DNA of 64,000 nucleotides from Leptolyngbyaceae cyanobacterium HOT.MB2.61 (GCA_023511615.1 JAIMBL010000005.1:1-64000), one strand, 5' to 3'. Counted from the stretch's first letter, positions 8,741-19,283 are shown. The notes: generated by a model not told the origin, from the sequence alone. Translations and numbers: made by a program.

Positions 8741-11035
8741 CTATTTGCTAATCCGAGTAGAGGGGGGAACAGCGGTAGGGAAGATCCGTGGAAGAGTGGA
8801 AGTCGATTTTGTGTCTTCATGTTGCTGACTTTTCGTAGTTTTTGGGTTCCTCAAATCAAATTTGTAAACCTGTCCCTGCCAGACAAATTGGAATTTGAGC
8901 CGAGTCCAGTTTTCTGGGAGACGGGGGGTTGCCACAGGTCCATTTTCGGTCAGATGGACACCTGCAAAGCCGAAGACAACAGCCTGCCAGGTGCCCCCTG
9001 TCGAAGCGGCGTGAATACCTTCGTGGGCATTGCCGCGCACGTCTGCCAGATCAACCAGAGCGGCCCGCATAAAGTGCTCGTAAGCTTCGGCTGGTTTGTC
9101 GAGTTCGCACGCCATAATCGCATGGACTGCGGGACCTAAAGACGAACCGTAGGTATGGTCGGTGCGGGGAACGTAATAATCCCAGTTGGCTTGCAGTGTT
9201 TCATAGGAGTAGCTGTCTTCATGGGGCTGGCTGAAGATTCCCCGCCGCAGCAGATAAAGCAACATCACCACATCCGGTTGTTTCAAGACCTGGCGACTGT
9301 TGGCTCCTTCAATACCCAGAATTGATTGCATGGATCGGGTTCGAGGCTCGTAGTCTTCCAGATTCAGGTCTTCTAGAGCAAAAAATCCTTCAAATTGCTC
9401 AATCAGTCCATTCGCGTTCTGGGAAATCCAGATTTTCTGGATAATCTCTTCCCAGTGTTGCAGGCGATCGCTCGTCAGGTTAAGCCTTTGTTGCAGTTCG
9501 GCGGCCCGATCGCGATCCATTTTCTGGAGCCAGTCCCACACCTTGAGAGCGGTTCTCAGGTGCCAGCGCATCATGATATTGGTGAAGGCGTTATTGTTGA
9601 CCCGCTCGTGGTACTCGTCGGGGCCAATGACATCGCTGATTTCGTAGCGTTGGCGATCGCCATTCCACTCCACGCGGCTGCCCCAAAACACTGCCGTGTC
9701 CAGAATCATTTCTGCACCACAGTCCCGCATCCAGTCATGGTCACCCGTGGCCTGCCAGTAGTGCCAGGAGGCATAGGCCACATCCGTGCTGATGTGTAAT
9801 TCAATTTCGCCACACCAGATGCGCACCAGATTTTCCCCAGTTGGAGTTGGAACCCAGCTTGGCGTCACCTCATCGCCTGTATTGGCACTCTCCCAAACAT
9901 ACATGGCTCCCTCATACCCGTGGGCTTTCGCTTTGCGGCGTGCTCCCTCCAGGGTATGGTAGCGGTAAGTCAGCAGATTCCGTGCCAGTTCTGGTTGCGT
10001 ATAGGTCAGGCAGGGCAGAATAAAAATTTCCGTGTCCCAAAAAATATGCCCCCGGTAGGCAAAGCCAGAGAGGGTTTTGGCCGGGATACTCACCCGACTG
10101 TCGTTACGCGGCGCAACCGAAAGCAGTTGGAACAGGTTGTAGCGTACGGCCAGTTGCGCATTCAGGTCCCCTTCAATCACAATGTCGCTAATTTCCCAGA
10201 CTTTTGCCCAGGCCGCTTCGTGGTCAGCATAAAGCACATTAAAGCCAGGCAGGTTTGCCAGCTTGTCCTGGGCCATCAGAACTGGATTGGGCACATCACG
10301 GGAGGTGTAGACTGTCACAATCTTTTCCAGGTAAGCCGTTTGCTCTGGCTGAATGGAAAACCGGGTAACCAGGGTAGGATAACCCTGAAAACTTATTGGT
10401 GTAGTTTGTTCAGCGGCCACTCCTGAAATGGTCAGCCGTGCAGCCATTCCCAGGTCGATTTTGCTATGGCGCGTGCGGACGTGCAGCCAGATGGAGTGAT
10501 CCGCTCCCCCCTGGTTGACGGCATCCCAGTGCAGATAGCCTTGATTGTCAGAGTAGCCGTTGAGACTGGTATGGACTTCAACCGGTCCAGCATAGTCGAT
10601 AGAGGTGATCTGACATTGCAGTGCCAGGACATGTTCATCGGCCAGGCTGGCAAAGCGGTCAAAGCGAAACTCAAAGGTTTGCCCCGCAGGACTTTGCCAG
10701 CGGACGTAGCGGCTTAGCACGCCACGTTGCATATCCAGCCAGCGTTTGTAGGCCATAACCTTGCCCTGGTCAAGGCGAAAGCGGGCTCCCCCTATTAAGA
10801 TTGTGAGAGAGAGCCAGTTAGGAGCGTTGGCCAACTCGGTAAAGACGATTGGCACGTTATCGTAGACGCCGTGGATGAGCGTCGAGGGGCGATCGCCCGG
10901 ATAGCCTTCTTCAAACGAACCGCGGGTTCCCAAATAGCCATTACTTAAGGTGAAGACGGTTTCTGTGTGGTGCTGTTGTGCGGGGTTAAAACCGTCTTCC
11001 GTCGTTTCGGTAACAATCCAATCAGCCTGTTGCAT
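8741..11035 (-). CDS. Glycoside hydrolase family 65 disaccharide phosphorylase
   Basis: 764-residue protein matching the GH65 phosphorylases (maltose, trehalose or kojibiose phosphorylase). An N-terminal beta-sandwich is followed by the (alpha/alpha)6 barrel with FWDTEIFILPCL. The catalytic-acid motif VIGPDEYHERVNNNAF has its Glu near residue 474, and KQPDVVMLLYLL is also present. It should phosphorolyse an alpha-glucobiose into beta-glucose-1-phosphate and glucose, feeding the HAD gene directly downstream. Which disaccharide it uses cannot be told from sequence. The start ATG has AAAGAG six bases upstream. The C-terminal tail (after the end of the barrel and jelly roll) is a low-complexity stretch containing SQQHEDTKSTST that looks repeat-derived. 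Confidence 0.93.
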   Translation of the reverse strand: MQQADWIVTETTEDGFNPAQQHHTETVFTLSNGYLGTRGSFEEGYPGDRPSTLIHGVYDNVPIVFTELANAPNWLSLTILIGGARFRLDQGKVMAYKRWLDMQRGVLSRYVRWQSPAGQTFEFRFDRFASLADEHVLALQCQITSIDYAGPVEVHTSLNGYSDNQGYLHWDAVNQGGADHSIWLHVRTRHSKIDLGMAARLTISGVAAEQTTPISFQGYPTLVTRFSIQPEQTAYLEKIVTVYTSRDVPNPVLMAQDKLANLPGFNVLYADHEAAWAKVWEISDIVIEGDLNAQLAVRYNLFQLLSVAPRNDSRVSIPAKTLSGFAYRGHIFWDTEIFILPCLTYTQPELARNLLTYRYHTLEGARRKAKAHGYEGAMYVWESANTGDEVTPSWVPTPTGENLVRIWCGEIELHISTDVAYASWHYWQATGDHDWMRDCGAEMILDTAVFWGSRVEWNGDRQRYEISDVIGPDEYHERVNNNAFTNIMMRWHLRTALKVWDWLQKMDRDRAAELQQRLNLTSDRLQHWEEIIQKIWISQNANGLIEQFEGFFALEDLNLEDYEPRTRSMQSILGIEGANSRQVLKQPDVVMLLYLLRRGIFSQPHEDSYSYETLQANWDYYVPRTDHTYGSSLGPAVHAIMACELDKPAEAYEHFMRAALVDLADVRGNAHEGIHAASTGGTWQAVVFGFAGVHLTENGPVATPRLPENWTRLKFQFVWQGQVYKFDLRNPKTTKSQQHEDTKSTSTLPRIFPTAVPPSTRISK

Positions 11036-11664
11036 TCGAACTCTTTGCCAAATTAGGTGAACTTTTTCTGGAAACCGACCAGTGAGTGTCTGCGCGTCCT
11101 CAACCCTGTCTTTGCATAGGCGGTAAGCACATCAGTGCTGCTATCCTTGCCTCTCTGAAAGCAAAGACTCACAAGAAAAATAATTCAAGGGACAGAAATT
11201 TCTAAGCTTTGAAAAGCAAAGGAACTCAAACCTCGCTGCTATCGCAGTCCCAAATAGTGGGAGAATTTGGGAAGAAACCTGAAAGATTGTCCTGGAGACC
11301 CTTTCACAATCCAAACAGGATCCGTATGTAGAGTTCCCGATATTAAACACCCTGATCGCAGGTTTGGACCCCATTTATTTCGATCAGGTTAAAGAAAAAA
11401 TTAATTACTTAATAAATCCAGTAGCCCTTTCCTCATCAGTACTTCAAGCACTCTCAATTTAGTAATCCCTTCACTATTTATTAAGTTTTAGAAATCAATT
11501 TCCGGTGACAAAAATTGATTTCTAAAGAGGAGTTTTTTGAGGTGCAGAGCAGGTTTTTGAGCTACTGCCTCTATATAACTTCTTACACGAATGCAAAACC
11601 CTACTTGGAAGACTTGTTCTCTTTCTATAAAAAAAACAATCCTTCGCAACTTTCTTTAAAATCC
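11036..11664. other. Intergenic region, 629 bases, no supported gene
   Basis: AT-rich compared with its neighbours, especially 11,390-11,540. It holds the promoter side of the GH65 gene and the 3' side of phzF. Reading frames here (for example a 77-codon minus frame at 11,141-11,374) have no recognisable product. I see no tRNA, no family A-D repeat and no strong hairpin. A small RNA cannot be excluded. Confidence 0.5.
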
Positions 11665-12552
11665 CTAAACAAACTCTCCCCGCGCAACCATAACTACCTT
11701 TCCACCCACCCGAATTTCAATTGTTTCTTCCACTTTTTCTGCCTTCAAAAGCAGGAGGGAGGGTCTATTAATTTCATAACCCTGCTCTACCCGGACATCG
11801 ATAGAAGAACTGCCCAGATATCCGTGTTCTACCAGATACCCGGCAAAGCAACCACTGGCACTTCCCGTTGCCGGGTCTTCAGGGATGCCGATCGCGTGGG
11901 CAAACATGCGAGCACTGAAATGGTTGGCGGCATTTCGCACTTCTGGGCAGAAAACGAAGAGCATTTTGGCCTCCAGTGGTTCAACCAGGGCCAGCATTTG
12001 ATCCACATTCACCTGAATCCGTTGCAAGGCTGCCAGCCGCTTGAGGGGCACGATGAGGAAAGGTACCCCCGTCGAAACTTCCTGAATGGGAAAGCGTGGG
12101 TCGATGTCGTCGATTGACAAGTGAAGAACAGGAGCCACAGCCTCCGCCGTTAGAACTTCTCCAAACACGGGTGGATTCTGACGCATCCACAGCACATCAG
12201 GCTGCTGGTTTTGGTAGAGAATCGTGACAGGAATGGGGCCGACTTTGAGGTTGAGGGTTACGGTCTCTATCGGTTGCTGAATCAATGCCTGTTGCAAGAT
12301 ATAGGCCGTTCCCAGGGTGGGATGTCCGGCAAAGGGAAGCTCTTTCCCTGGAGTAAAGATCCGCACGTCGTACCCTCCCTCACGAGGAGTGGGTGAGAGG
12401 ATAAACGTGGTTTCCGAGAAGTTGGTTTCCCTGGCAAGGCGCTGCATCTGCTCAGTTGAAAGCGTACCTGCATCGGTGAAAACAGCCAGTTGGTTTCCGG
12501 CGTATTTCTCTTCCGCAAACACATCTACAATGTAGAAGTTCAAGGGGGGCAT
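11665..12552 (-). CDS. PhzF-family isomerase/epimerase
   Basis: 295 residues, the normal length for the two-domain PhzF/DapF-like fold. N-terminal FYIVDVFAEEKYAGNQLAVF is characteristic, with the conserved catalytic Glu in TNFSETTFI. The second half carries EDPATGSASGCFAGYL, the family signature. PhzF itself isomerises a dihydroanthranilate in phenazine synthesis, but most bacterial homologues have no assigned substrate and no other phenazine gene is visible. The ATG lies only three bases after the stop of the upstream GGDEF-EAL reading frame, so the two were probably co-transcribed and translationally coupled. Confidence 0.9.
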   Translation of the reverse strand: MPPLNFYIVDVFAEEKYAGNQLAVFTDAGTLSTEQMQRLARETNFSETTFILSPTPREGGYDVRIFTPGKELPFAGHPTLGTAYILQQALIQQPIETVTLNLKVGPIPVTILYQNQQPDVLWMRQNPPVFGEVLTAEAVAPVLHLSIDDIDPRFPIQEVSTGVPFLIVPLKRLAALQRIQVNVDQMLALVEPLEAKMLFVFCPEVRNAANHFSARMFAHAIGIPEDPATGSASGCFAGYLVEHGYLGSSSIDVRVEQGYEINRPSLLLLKAEKVEETIEIRVGGKVVMVARGEFV

Positions 12553-12555
12553 GGG

Positions 12556-15138
12556 TTATTTGTGAAGCGCTTCGGGGGTGTCAGGTGTGGCTGAACGAAG
12601 CCAGTTTACAACGTCTTCCCTCTTCATGGGGTGGGCAAACAGGTAACCCTGACCGTATTCACTACAAAAGGCTTGCAGCATGAGTTGTTGCTCCACTGTT
12701 TCAATGCCTTCGGCAACGACGTTCATTCCCAGGCTATGGGCAAAGTTGACGATCGCCCTGACAAACTCCCGGTTCTGCTGTCGCCGGTCCATGTTGTGGA
12801 CGAAGGAACGATCGACTTTGATGGTGTGAACTGGCAGGCTCTGGAGGCGGGAGAGGGAGGAGTGCCCAGTGCCAAAATCATCAATCGAAATCTGAACGCC
12901 GATCGCCTTGAGGGCGTTGAGTTTTTCGATGACAGCATTTAAATTTTCGGCGATCGCGCTTTCTGTCACTTCGATACACAGGTTTTCAGGTGGCAGATCG
13001 GCTGCTTGCAAAATTTGTTGAATCTGCTCCACCAGGTCATTTTGAGCAAACTGTCGCCCTGCCACGTTGACACTGATTTTCACATCCTCACCAACCACCT
13101 TCTCCAACTGCCACTGGCGCAGTTGCTGACAGGCCGTCTGAAGTACCCAGATGCCAATCGGTACAATTAATCCGGTTTCTTCGGCAATGGGGATGAAATC
13201 ACCGGGAGAGATAAATCCCTTGACGGGATGGGTCCATCGCAGGAGTGCCTCAAACCCTTTCAGCTTTCCAGATTGCAGGGAAAGGATGGGCTGGTAACAG
13301 AGGAACAGTTCTGAACGGTCAATTGCTCGACGCAAATCCATTTCCAATGGCAATCGGGTGAGAACGGTGTCATGCATGCGATTGTCAAAGATGGCATAAC
13401 AGGCTTTACCCTGTTGCTTGGCCCGATACATGGCAATGTCCGCATCCCGCAGCAGGTCTGTCAGGCTTGCGTAGGGCTGTCCAGTTGTCTGGTCATGACT
13501 GAAAGCAATGCCAATGCTGGCACTGGTAACAAGTTCCTGTTCATGGAGTGAAAAGGGCTGACTCAGTTTTTCCTGAATTCGTTCAGCAATGGGAATGGCG
13601 TTTTCGGGGTGCTGAATGTTTTCCAGCAGCATGGCAAATTCGTCACCTCCCAAGCGGGCAACGGTGTCACGGCTCCGGATACACTGCCGCAGTTGCAGGC
13701 CAACCTGGGTCAGCAACTGATCTCCGGCCAGGTGCCCCAGGCTATCGTTCACAACCTTAAACTGATCCAGGTCAATAAAGAGGATGGCAAAGGGAGGTCC
13801 TTCCTCTCGCTGGGCGCGATGTAATGCTGTTTGCAGGCGTTCCATGAAAAATGCCCGGTTTGGCAAGTCGGTAAGGGAGTCATAGAAGGCACTATAGAGA
13901 AGCTGCTCTTCGACTTGTTTGCGATCGCTGATATCCCGCGCAAAGCCATAGCTCTTGTCTTCCGCCGGAATGGCTACCCAGTTCCAGGACAACCAGTGGT
14001 AAGCCCCTGCTGCTGATCGCCAGCGATGCTCAAAATTAGCTGTACGTGACTCAGAGGCAAGCTGCTAACGATACAGTTGGGTTAGCTCCCGGTCATCGGG
14101 ATGGACAAAGTGCAGCAGATGCCGACCCTCCAGAACCTCTGGGCTATACCCTAAAACGTTTTCCCAGGCCGGGTTGACCTGTTGAATCACCCCCTCGGAA
14201 TCGAAAATGGCCATCAGGTCAATGGAGTAGTTAAAGAAGCGATCGCGCTCGGTACGGGTTTCTTTTAACTGACGTTCGCGCGTCTGAATATTGTTCACCA
14301 TTTCCTGAAATGCCCTCGCTAAAATGTCCGTTTCATCCGGAAACAACGTCCGGTTCAAAACCGCAAGATCTGGCCCATAGTCGCCCTGCCCAATTCGTCT
14401 AGCTACAAGCTGGAGCTTGTTTAAAGGACGGGTGACGACTCCCGCAACCAGGTAAATCAACGTCGCCAGAGAACCGTAAACACAAACAAAGGAAATGAAC
14501 ATCACATTGCGAATGCTTTGCTGGATAGCGAGAACATAATCTGCTTTGAAGTCAATCCCCAGGGCACCGACCACCTTTCCTCGGGAATTTTTGATCGGAC
14601 CAAAGGCCGAAATCCAGGTTCCCCATACATCGGTATAGGGGTTGGTAAGGACTGCAATTTCAGTCAACCCCCGGTACAGGTCAGTCTTTGCTGGGTCGAC
14701 AGTATGGGATTCCTGAAAGGCCGTTTTGGGGCGGGATCGAATGATACGGGATACATCCCCAATCCAGCGTACCTCATAGGGTTTCTGCCCCCTGATAAAG
14801 GTGAAGGGGTTGGCACGGTTCTCAACCAGGGAAACTCGATACAGCCAATTCTGATGGGCGGTGTAGAGTGGGTTATCTAGGGGTTCATGCTGTCCTGGGG
14901 GCAGAGTTATCTTCGATAGGGCTTCAAACTGATCGCCATCAATGCCTGCGATCGCTCCCTTTAGAGTGCCAACCAGATCTTCCCGGATGCGCTGCACTGC
15001 CCGGTTAACAGCGAATTGATAGAATCAGTGATAGGCACTGGTATAAACAATAGCAATAACAACCGTAAAACCAATTAGAAGCTTGATCCGTAAGCTAATA
15101 AATTTGGTTCCTTGCCCTGAATTGATGGATTGATTCAT
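12556..15138 (-). pseudogene. Sensor GGDEF-EAL (c-di-GMP) protein gene interrupted by two nonsense codons
   Basis: One continuous frame of 861 codons from ATG at 15,138 to TAA at 12,556 is broken by TGA (15,027-15,025, codon 38) and TAG (14,067-14,065, codon 358). The first falls in the N-terminal membrane helix, right after IAIVYTSAYH. The second falls inside the PAS domain, between DDRELTQLYR and QLASESRTANFEHRW. The intact protein would have a transmembrane helix, a periplasmic Cache-like sensor, a second helix (VMFISFVCVYGSLATLIYL), HAMP, PAS, GGDEF and EAL. Both signatures are intact: RLGGDEFAML and GFEALLRW. The middle and last segments could start only at GTG (14,997) or TTG (13,992), without good ribosome-binding sites. 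It would have made or degraded c-di-GMP. Recent inactivation is the simplest reading; sequencing error is the alternative. Confidence 0.85.
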
Positions 15139-15341
15139 TTTCAGGATGTTTTCCCTTATTATCGTGATGCATAGAATATTCCCTTTAGCCAGCAAGTTCG
15201 CTCCGTTACCAATAAAAATCCCAACCAGTTGGTTAAAAATCAGACATGGCTTACGGAGACTTCACACGTAATCTTTACACTACTTTCCCCAGAATCAACC
15301 CAGCCTATAAAATGGAAAACGGCTTAAATTGAGGAACCCCG

Positions 15342-16325
15342 ATGGCAGAAACGCTGATGTTCAACGCCCTGCGTGAGGCGATTGATGAAGAAATGGCAAA
15401 AGACCCCACCGTACTCGTGATGGGAGAAGATGTGGGGCACTATGGCGGTTCCTACAAAGTCACCAAGGACTTGTATAAGAAGTATGGGGAACTGCGCCTG
15501 CTGGATACCCCGATCGCCGAAAACAGTTTCACTGGCATGGCGATAGGAGCGGCGATGACCGGGTTGCGCCCAATTATCGAAGGCATGAACATGGGCTTTT
15601 TGCTGCTCGCCTTTAACCAGATTGCCAACAATGCTGGAATGCTGCGCTACACCTCTGGCGGCAACTTCAAGATTCCCATGGTGATTCGGGGTCCGGGTGG
15701 GGTGGGTCGTCAGTTAGGAGCCGAACATTCCCAGCGACTGGAAGCTTATTTTCAAGCTGTTCCTGGGCTCAAAATTGTAGCTTGCTCCACCCCCTACAAT
15801 GCCAAAGGATTGCTCAAATCTGCCATTCGGGACGATAACCCGGTTTTGTTCTTTGAGCATGTTCTGCTCTACAACTTGAAAGAGAATTTGCCCGAAGGAG
15901 AATACTACCTCCCCTTGGACAAAGCCGAAGTGGTGCGGAAGGGCAACGATGTGACGATCCTCACCTATTCCCGTATGAGACACCACGTGATGCAGGCGGT
16001 AAAAACCTTAGAGAAAGAGGGAATAGACCCCGAAGTGATTGATCTGATTTCTCTGAAACCGCTGGATTTTGAGACGATTGGAGCCTCAATTCGGAAAACG
16101 CATAAGGTCATCGTTGTCGAAGAATGTATGCGGACTGGCGGCATTGGAGCCGAGATCATCGCTTCAATTAACGATCGCCTCTTCGACGAACTCGATGCTC
16201 CGGTCATCCGGCTTTCCTCTCAGGACATCCCCACTCCCTACAACGGCACCCTGGAAAACCTAACCATTGTGCAGCCCTATCAGATTGTGGAAGCAGCGAA
16301 AAAGATGGTCGCGTTGAAGGTTTAG
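15342..16325 (+). CDS. pdhB: Pyruvate dehydrogenase E1 component, beta subunit
   Basis: 327 residues, the standard length. N-terminal [18 protein letters not shown] and [15 protein letters not shown] are typical. The thiamin-diphosphate contact region ([18 protein letters not shown]) and the C-terminal transketolase domain ([14 protein letters not shown]) are present. With PdhA it decarboxylates pyruvate and transfers acetyl to the E2 lipoyl domain. In cyanobacteria the PDH genes are scattered, and none of the other subunits is in this window. A 203-base spacer containing the shared upstream region separates it from the divergent broken GGDEF-EAL gene. secD begins about 40 bases downstream, so they may share a transcript. 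Confidence 0.95.
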   Translation: MAETLMFNALREAIDEEMAKDPTVLVMGEDVGHYGGSYKVTKDLYKKYGELRLLDTPIAENSFTGMAIGAAMTGLRPIIEGMNMGFLLLAFNQIANNAGMLRYTSGGNFKIPMVIRGPGGVGRQLGAEHSQRLEAYFQAVPGLKIVACSTPYNAKGLLKSAIRDDNPVLFFEHVLLYNLKENLPEGEYYLPLDKAEVVRKGNDVTILTYSRMRHHVMQAVKTLEKEGIDPEVIDLISLKPLDFETIGASIRKTHKVIVVEECMRTGGIGAEIIASINDRLFDELDAPVIRLSSQDIPTPYNGTLENLTIVQPYQIVEAAKKMVALKV

Positions 16326-16368
16326 AGTTTTGAAGCGCTATCATAGCGTTTGTTACAGGGGTTACAAC

Positions 16369-17781
16369 ATGCAAAGACAGCGATCGCTCCTCGCCCTCAT
16401 TCTGGTATTGCTGATTGCCGCCATCGTGGTGATCGTCAAATTACCACCCCGACTGGGGTTGGATTTACAGGGTGGTTCACAGCTCACCATCCAGGTCAAG
16501 ACAACGGAAGATATTAAAGAAATTACTCCCAGAGAACTGGAAGCGGTGCAGAAGGTAGTTGAAGGACGGTTGAATCCCCAGGGTGTCTCTGAGATTGTGG
16601 TTCAAACGACAGGCAATGACCAGATTCTGGTCCAGTTACCTGGTGTTAATGATCCGCGAGAGGCAGAAGAATTGTTGGGCCGGGTTGCCAAACTGGACTT
16701 CCGGAAGCAGAAACCCGGTACCGAAGCTCAATTACGGGTGGAATACCAGATACTGCGAGAACACCAGGCAGAGCAAGAAAGGCTAAAGAAGGGCGACGAC
16801 CAGAAAGCCATTGATGAAAATAAAGCGGCTATCCGGCGTAGCAGCGAGGCGATCGCTAAGTTGTTTGAACCCACTAGCCTGACTGGGGAAAATTTGAAAG
16901 ATGCCTTTGCCCAACCCACAAACGTCTCAAATGCCTGGGAAGTAGGGTTAAGATTTGATGCTAAAGGGGCTGACCTGTTTGCTGACCTGACCAAGAGCCT
17001 GGCAGGTACGGGGCGATCAATTGGAATCTTTCTAGACAATGAGCTGATCAGCGCTCCTACCGTCGGTCCTGAGCATGCCCAAACGGGAATTACCGGAGGA
17101 AGCGCAGTAATTACCGGTAACTTTACGGCGGAGAGCGCAAATACCCTGGCAACTCAACTCTATGGTGGGGCCTTACCCGTCCCTGTAGAAGTGGTCGAAA
17201 CCCGCACGGTTGGAGCAACCCTGGGACAGGACAGCATTCAGCGCAGTATTTATGCCGGGGTCGTCGGATTGTTACTGGTTCTGATCTTTATGGTGGTTTA
17301 CTACCGCCTGCCTGGCCTGATTGCTGATATTGCCCTCCTGATCTACGCAATTCTGACCTTTGCCGCCTTCAATTTACTGGGAGCGACGCTCACCCTACCA
17401 GGCATTGCAGGGTTTATCTTGAGTATTGGAATGGCAGTTGATGCAAATGTCCTGATCTTTGAACGCACCCGTGAAGAGTTGAGGGCGGGTAAAACGCTTT
17501 ATCGTTCTGTTGAAGCAGGTTTTTACCGGGCATTCTCCAGCATTCTAGATAGTAATGTCACTACGCTAATTGCCTGCGCTGCACTCGGATACTTGGGCAC
17601 TAGCTTTGTGAGAGGGTTTGCCGTGACCCTGTCAGTGGGGGTCGTCATCAGCATGTTTACCGCAATCACCTGTAGCCGAACTCTGATGCTGTTTGTCCTC
17701 AGTTTTGCCAACCTGCGCAAACCCGAATACTTCTGTCCCAATCTGCCATCGACTCAACCCCAACCGGAGGCAACCCCATGA
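16369..17781 (+). CDS. secD: Protein translocase subunit SecD
   Basis: 470 residues. One N-terminal membrane helix ([18 protein letters not shown]) is followed by the SecD signature [17 protein letters not shown] large periplasmic P1 region comes next, then five C-terminal helices with the RND-like motif [18 protein letters not shown]. SecDF uses the proton gradient to pull proteins through SecYEG in plasma and thylakoid membranes. I chose the ATG preceded by AGGGG; an in-frame TTG 39 bases upstream would add 13 unlikely residues. Its stop overlaps the secF start (ATGA), showing translational coupling. Confidence 0.96.
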   Translation: MQRQRSLLALILVLLIAAIVVIVKLPPRLGLDLQGGSQLTIQVKTTEDIKEITPRELEAVQKVVEGRLNPQGVSEIVVQTTGNDQILVQLPGVNDPREAEELLGRVAKLDFRKQKPGTEAQLRVEYQILREHQAEQERLKKGDDQKAIDENKAAIRRSSEAIAKLFEPTSLTGENLKDAFAQPTNVSNAWEVGLRFDAKGADLFADLTKSLAGTGRSIGIFLDNELISAPTVGPEHAQTGITGGSAVITGNFTAESANTLATQLYGGALPVPVEVVETRTVGATLGQDSIQRSIYAGVVGLLLVLIFMVVYYRLPGLIADIALLIYAILTFAAFNLLGATLTLPGIAGFILSIGMAVDANVLIFERTREELRAGKTLYRSVEAGFYRAFSSILDSNVTTLIACAALGYLGTSFVRGFAVTLSVGVVISMFTAITCSRTLMLFVLSFANLRKPEYFCPNLPSTQPQPEATP

Positions 17782-18767
17782 AGCTTCAGGTCATTAAGCA
17801 ACGCAACCTCTGGTGGGCTATTTCTGTCGCCCTGATCCTGGCTGGAATTGCGGCAATGGTGATTTCCTGGCAGCAGTTTGGGGCACCCCTGCGTCCCAGT
17901 CTGGACTTTATAGGGGGCACCCGGCTTCAGTTTGAACTGGATTGCGCCAAGAGTGACTGTAGCAAACCAATTGATATTGCAGCAGTACGCTCAATCCTGG
18001 TCGATCAGGGGCTGGGTAATAGCAGTGTTCAGGAGGCAACCAGTCGGGGGCGACGGGGTGTTTCAATTCGTACCTCTCCGTTGAGCCCAGAGCAGCGATC
18101 GCAGCTTCAATCAGCATTGAGCCAGAAGATCGGAACTTTTGATCCATCCAAAACCCAGATTGACACCGTTGGCCCAGTCCTCGGTCAGCAGATTCTATCT
18201 TCGGGATTGTTGGCCTTACTGGTGGCCTTCGCCGGGATTACCATCTATCTCAGTCTGCGATTCCAGTTGGATTACGCCATTTTTTCTCTAGTAGCTCTGG
18301 CTCATGATGTATTGATTACGGTAGGTAGCTTTTCCGTTCTGGGTCTGGTATTGGGGGTTGAAGTAGACAGCCTGTTTATCGTAGCTCTGCTGACCATTGT
18401 AGGGTTTTCAGTGAATGACACGGTCGTTATTTATGACCGGGTGCGGGAAACCCTGGCACTCAACCCGGATCGCTCTATCGATGAGGTTGTCGATATGGCG
18501 GTCAATCAGACCCTGACGCGCTCTGTTAACACTACCTTTACGACGCTGCTTCCTCTGTTTGCCATCTTTCTATTCGGTGGGGAAACCCTGAAGTATTTTG
18601 CCCTAGCTCTCATTATTGGATTTATCGCTGGGGCGTATTCCAGTATCTTCATTGCCAGTACATTACTGGCCCTCTGGCGTGAACGGACTGAGAAACTGGC
18701 TCCTGCGACTGTCATCGATTCAAGCGTAAGCGATTCACCCAGCAGTCCGCCTGATGCATCATCGTGA
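17778..18767 (+). CDS. secF: Protein translocase subunit SecF
   Basis: 329 residues, with an N-terminal helix, the SecF motif [13 protein letters not shown], a short periplasmic domain and a C-terminal helix bundle. The motif [13 protein letters not shown] matches the SecF half of the SecDF channel. The acidic and polar residues around [16 protein letters not shown] and [14 protein letters not shown] are family hallmarks. It overlaps secD at its start and the next small membrane-protein gene at its stop, so the three form one translationally coupled unit. The last ~25 residues ([18 protein letters not shown]) are a low-complexity tail. Confidence 0.96.
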   Translation: MKLQVIKQRNLWWAISVALILAGIAAMVISWQQFGAPLRPSLDFIGGTRLQFELDCAKSDCSKPIDIAAVRSILVDQGLGNSSVQEATSRGRRGVSIRTSPLSPEQRSQLQSALSQKIGTFDPSKTQIDTVGPVLGQQILSSGLLALLVAFAGITIYLSLRFQLDYAIFSLVALAHDVLITVGSFSVLGLVLGVEVDSLFIVALLTIVGFSVNDTVVIYDRVRETLALNPDRSIDEVVDMAVNQTLTRSVNTTFTTLLPLFAIFLFGGETLKYFALALIIGFIAGAYSSIFIASTLLALWRERTEKLAPATVIDSSVSDSPSSPPDASS

Positions 18768-19186
18768 CTATGGATTATCCTGAGGAGCGACCCATCCCAA
18801 TGAGTAATGTGGAGGTTTCAGACTCGACCTTTCAGCAAGAAGTGGAACGTCTGCATCAACTGACGGTCTGGGGGCGGTGGGTGGTGGTCGGCGTGTTGTG
18901 GCTGACGGTGGGTACTCTCAGTTTGTGGGGATTGCGCTACCCCATTTCCCTGATTCTGGATCATTTCACCTGGGCTGCTGTTCGCTATGGCCTGGCCTTT
19001 CACCGTTTGGCAGCGACCGGGCTGGCAATTTGCCTGGGCTCCACCCTGGGAGTCCTCATCTGGCAGAGTCGAAATATTTTGATGGGGTTACCCCAACGGG
19101 AAAAGAAACGCCTGGAACAGCAAGTTTGCCGAATCCGCCAGCAGGGCCCCAGTCATCCACTCTGGAAATACATCTGTCAGCGATAA
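18764..19186 (+). CDS. Small two-helix membrane protein coupled to secDF
   Basis: 140 residues. Two hydrophobic segments are visible (about 38-58, [18 protein letters not shown]; and 84-104, [19 protein letters not shown]), followed by a basic, charged tail ([15 protein letters not shown]). The GTG start overlaps the secF stop; ATG at 18,770 or 18,800 are alternatives. The tight coupling suggests a role tied to SecDF or the membrane, but I recognise no family with an assigned function. The gene ends just before a long perfect hairpin that lies between it and the convergent histidine kinase gene. Confidence 0.75.
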   Translation: MTMDYPEERPIPMSNVEVSDSTFQQEVERLHQLTVWGRWVVVGVLWLTVGTLSLWGLRYPISLILDHFTWAAVRYGLAFHRLAATGLAICLGSTLGVLIWQSRNILMGLPQREKKRLEQQVCRIRQQGPSHPLWKYICQR

Positions 19187-19283
19187 TGACTACCGCTATA
19201 TAGCTGTCGCCAGGTTGCTTAGGACGAGGTGCAGGGGTGGAACCCCTGCACCTCGTCCTAAGCCTGATGGCTAGCTATATCTT
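19183..19283. repeat. Dispersed repeat family A, copy 2, with 20-bp perfect hairpin
   Basis: The core, 19,219-19,238 pairing with 19,242-19,261, is a perfect 20-bp inverted repeat around a GGA loop, beginning TTAGGACGAGG. Flanks ATGACTACCGCTATA, TAGCTGTCGCCA and CCTGATGGCTA match the other family A copies. It lies between two convergent genes, where it could end transcription from both sides. It slightly overlaps both 3' ends. Confidence 0.85.

Noticed and set aside
11515-12117. 200-codon plus-strand frame
   Set aside because: Most of it is the antisense of the clear PhzF gene, its residues match no family, and its composition is that of a mirror frame.
14065-15027. Stop-codon recoding (suppressor or alternative code) to explain the broken GGDEF-EAL gene
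   Set aside because: The two stops differ (TGA and TAG), and both TAG and TGA end several intact genes in the window, so a genome-wide reassignment is not supported.
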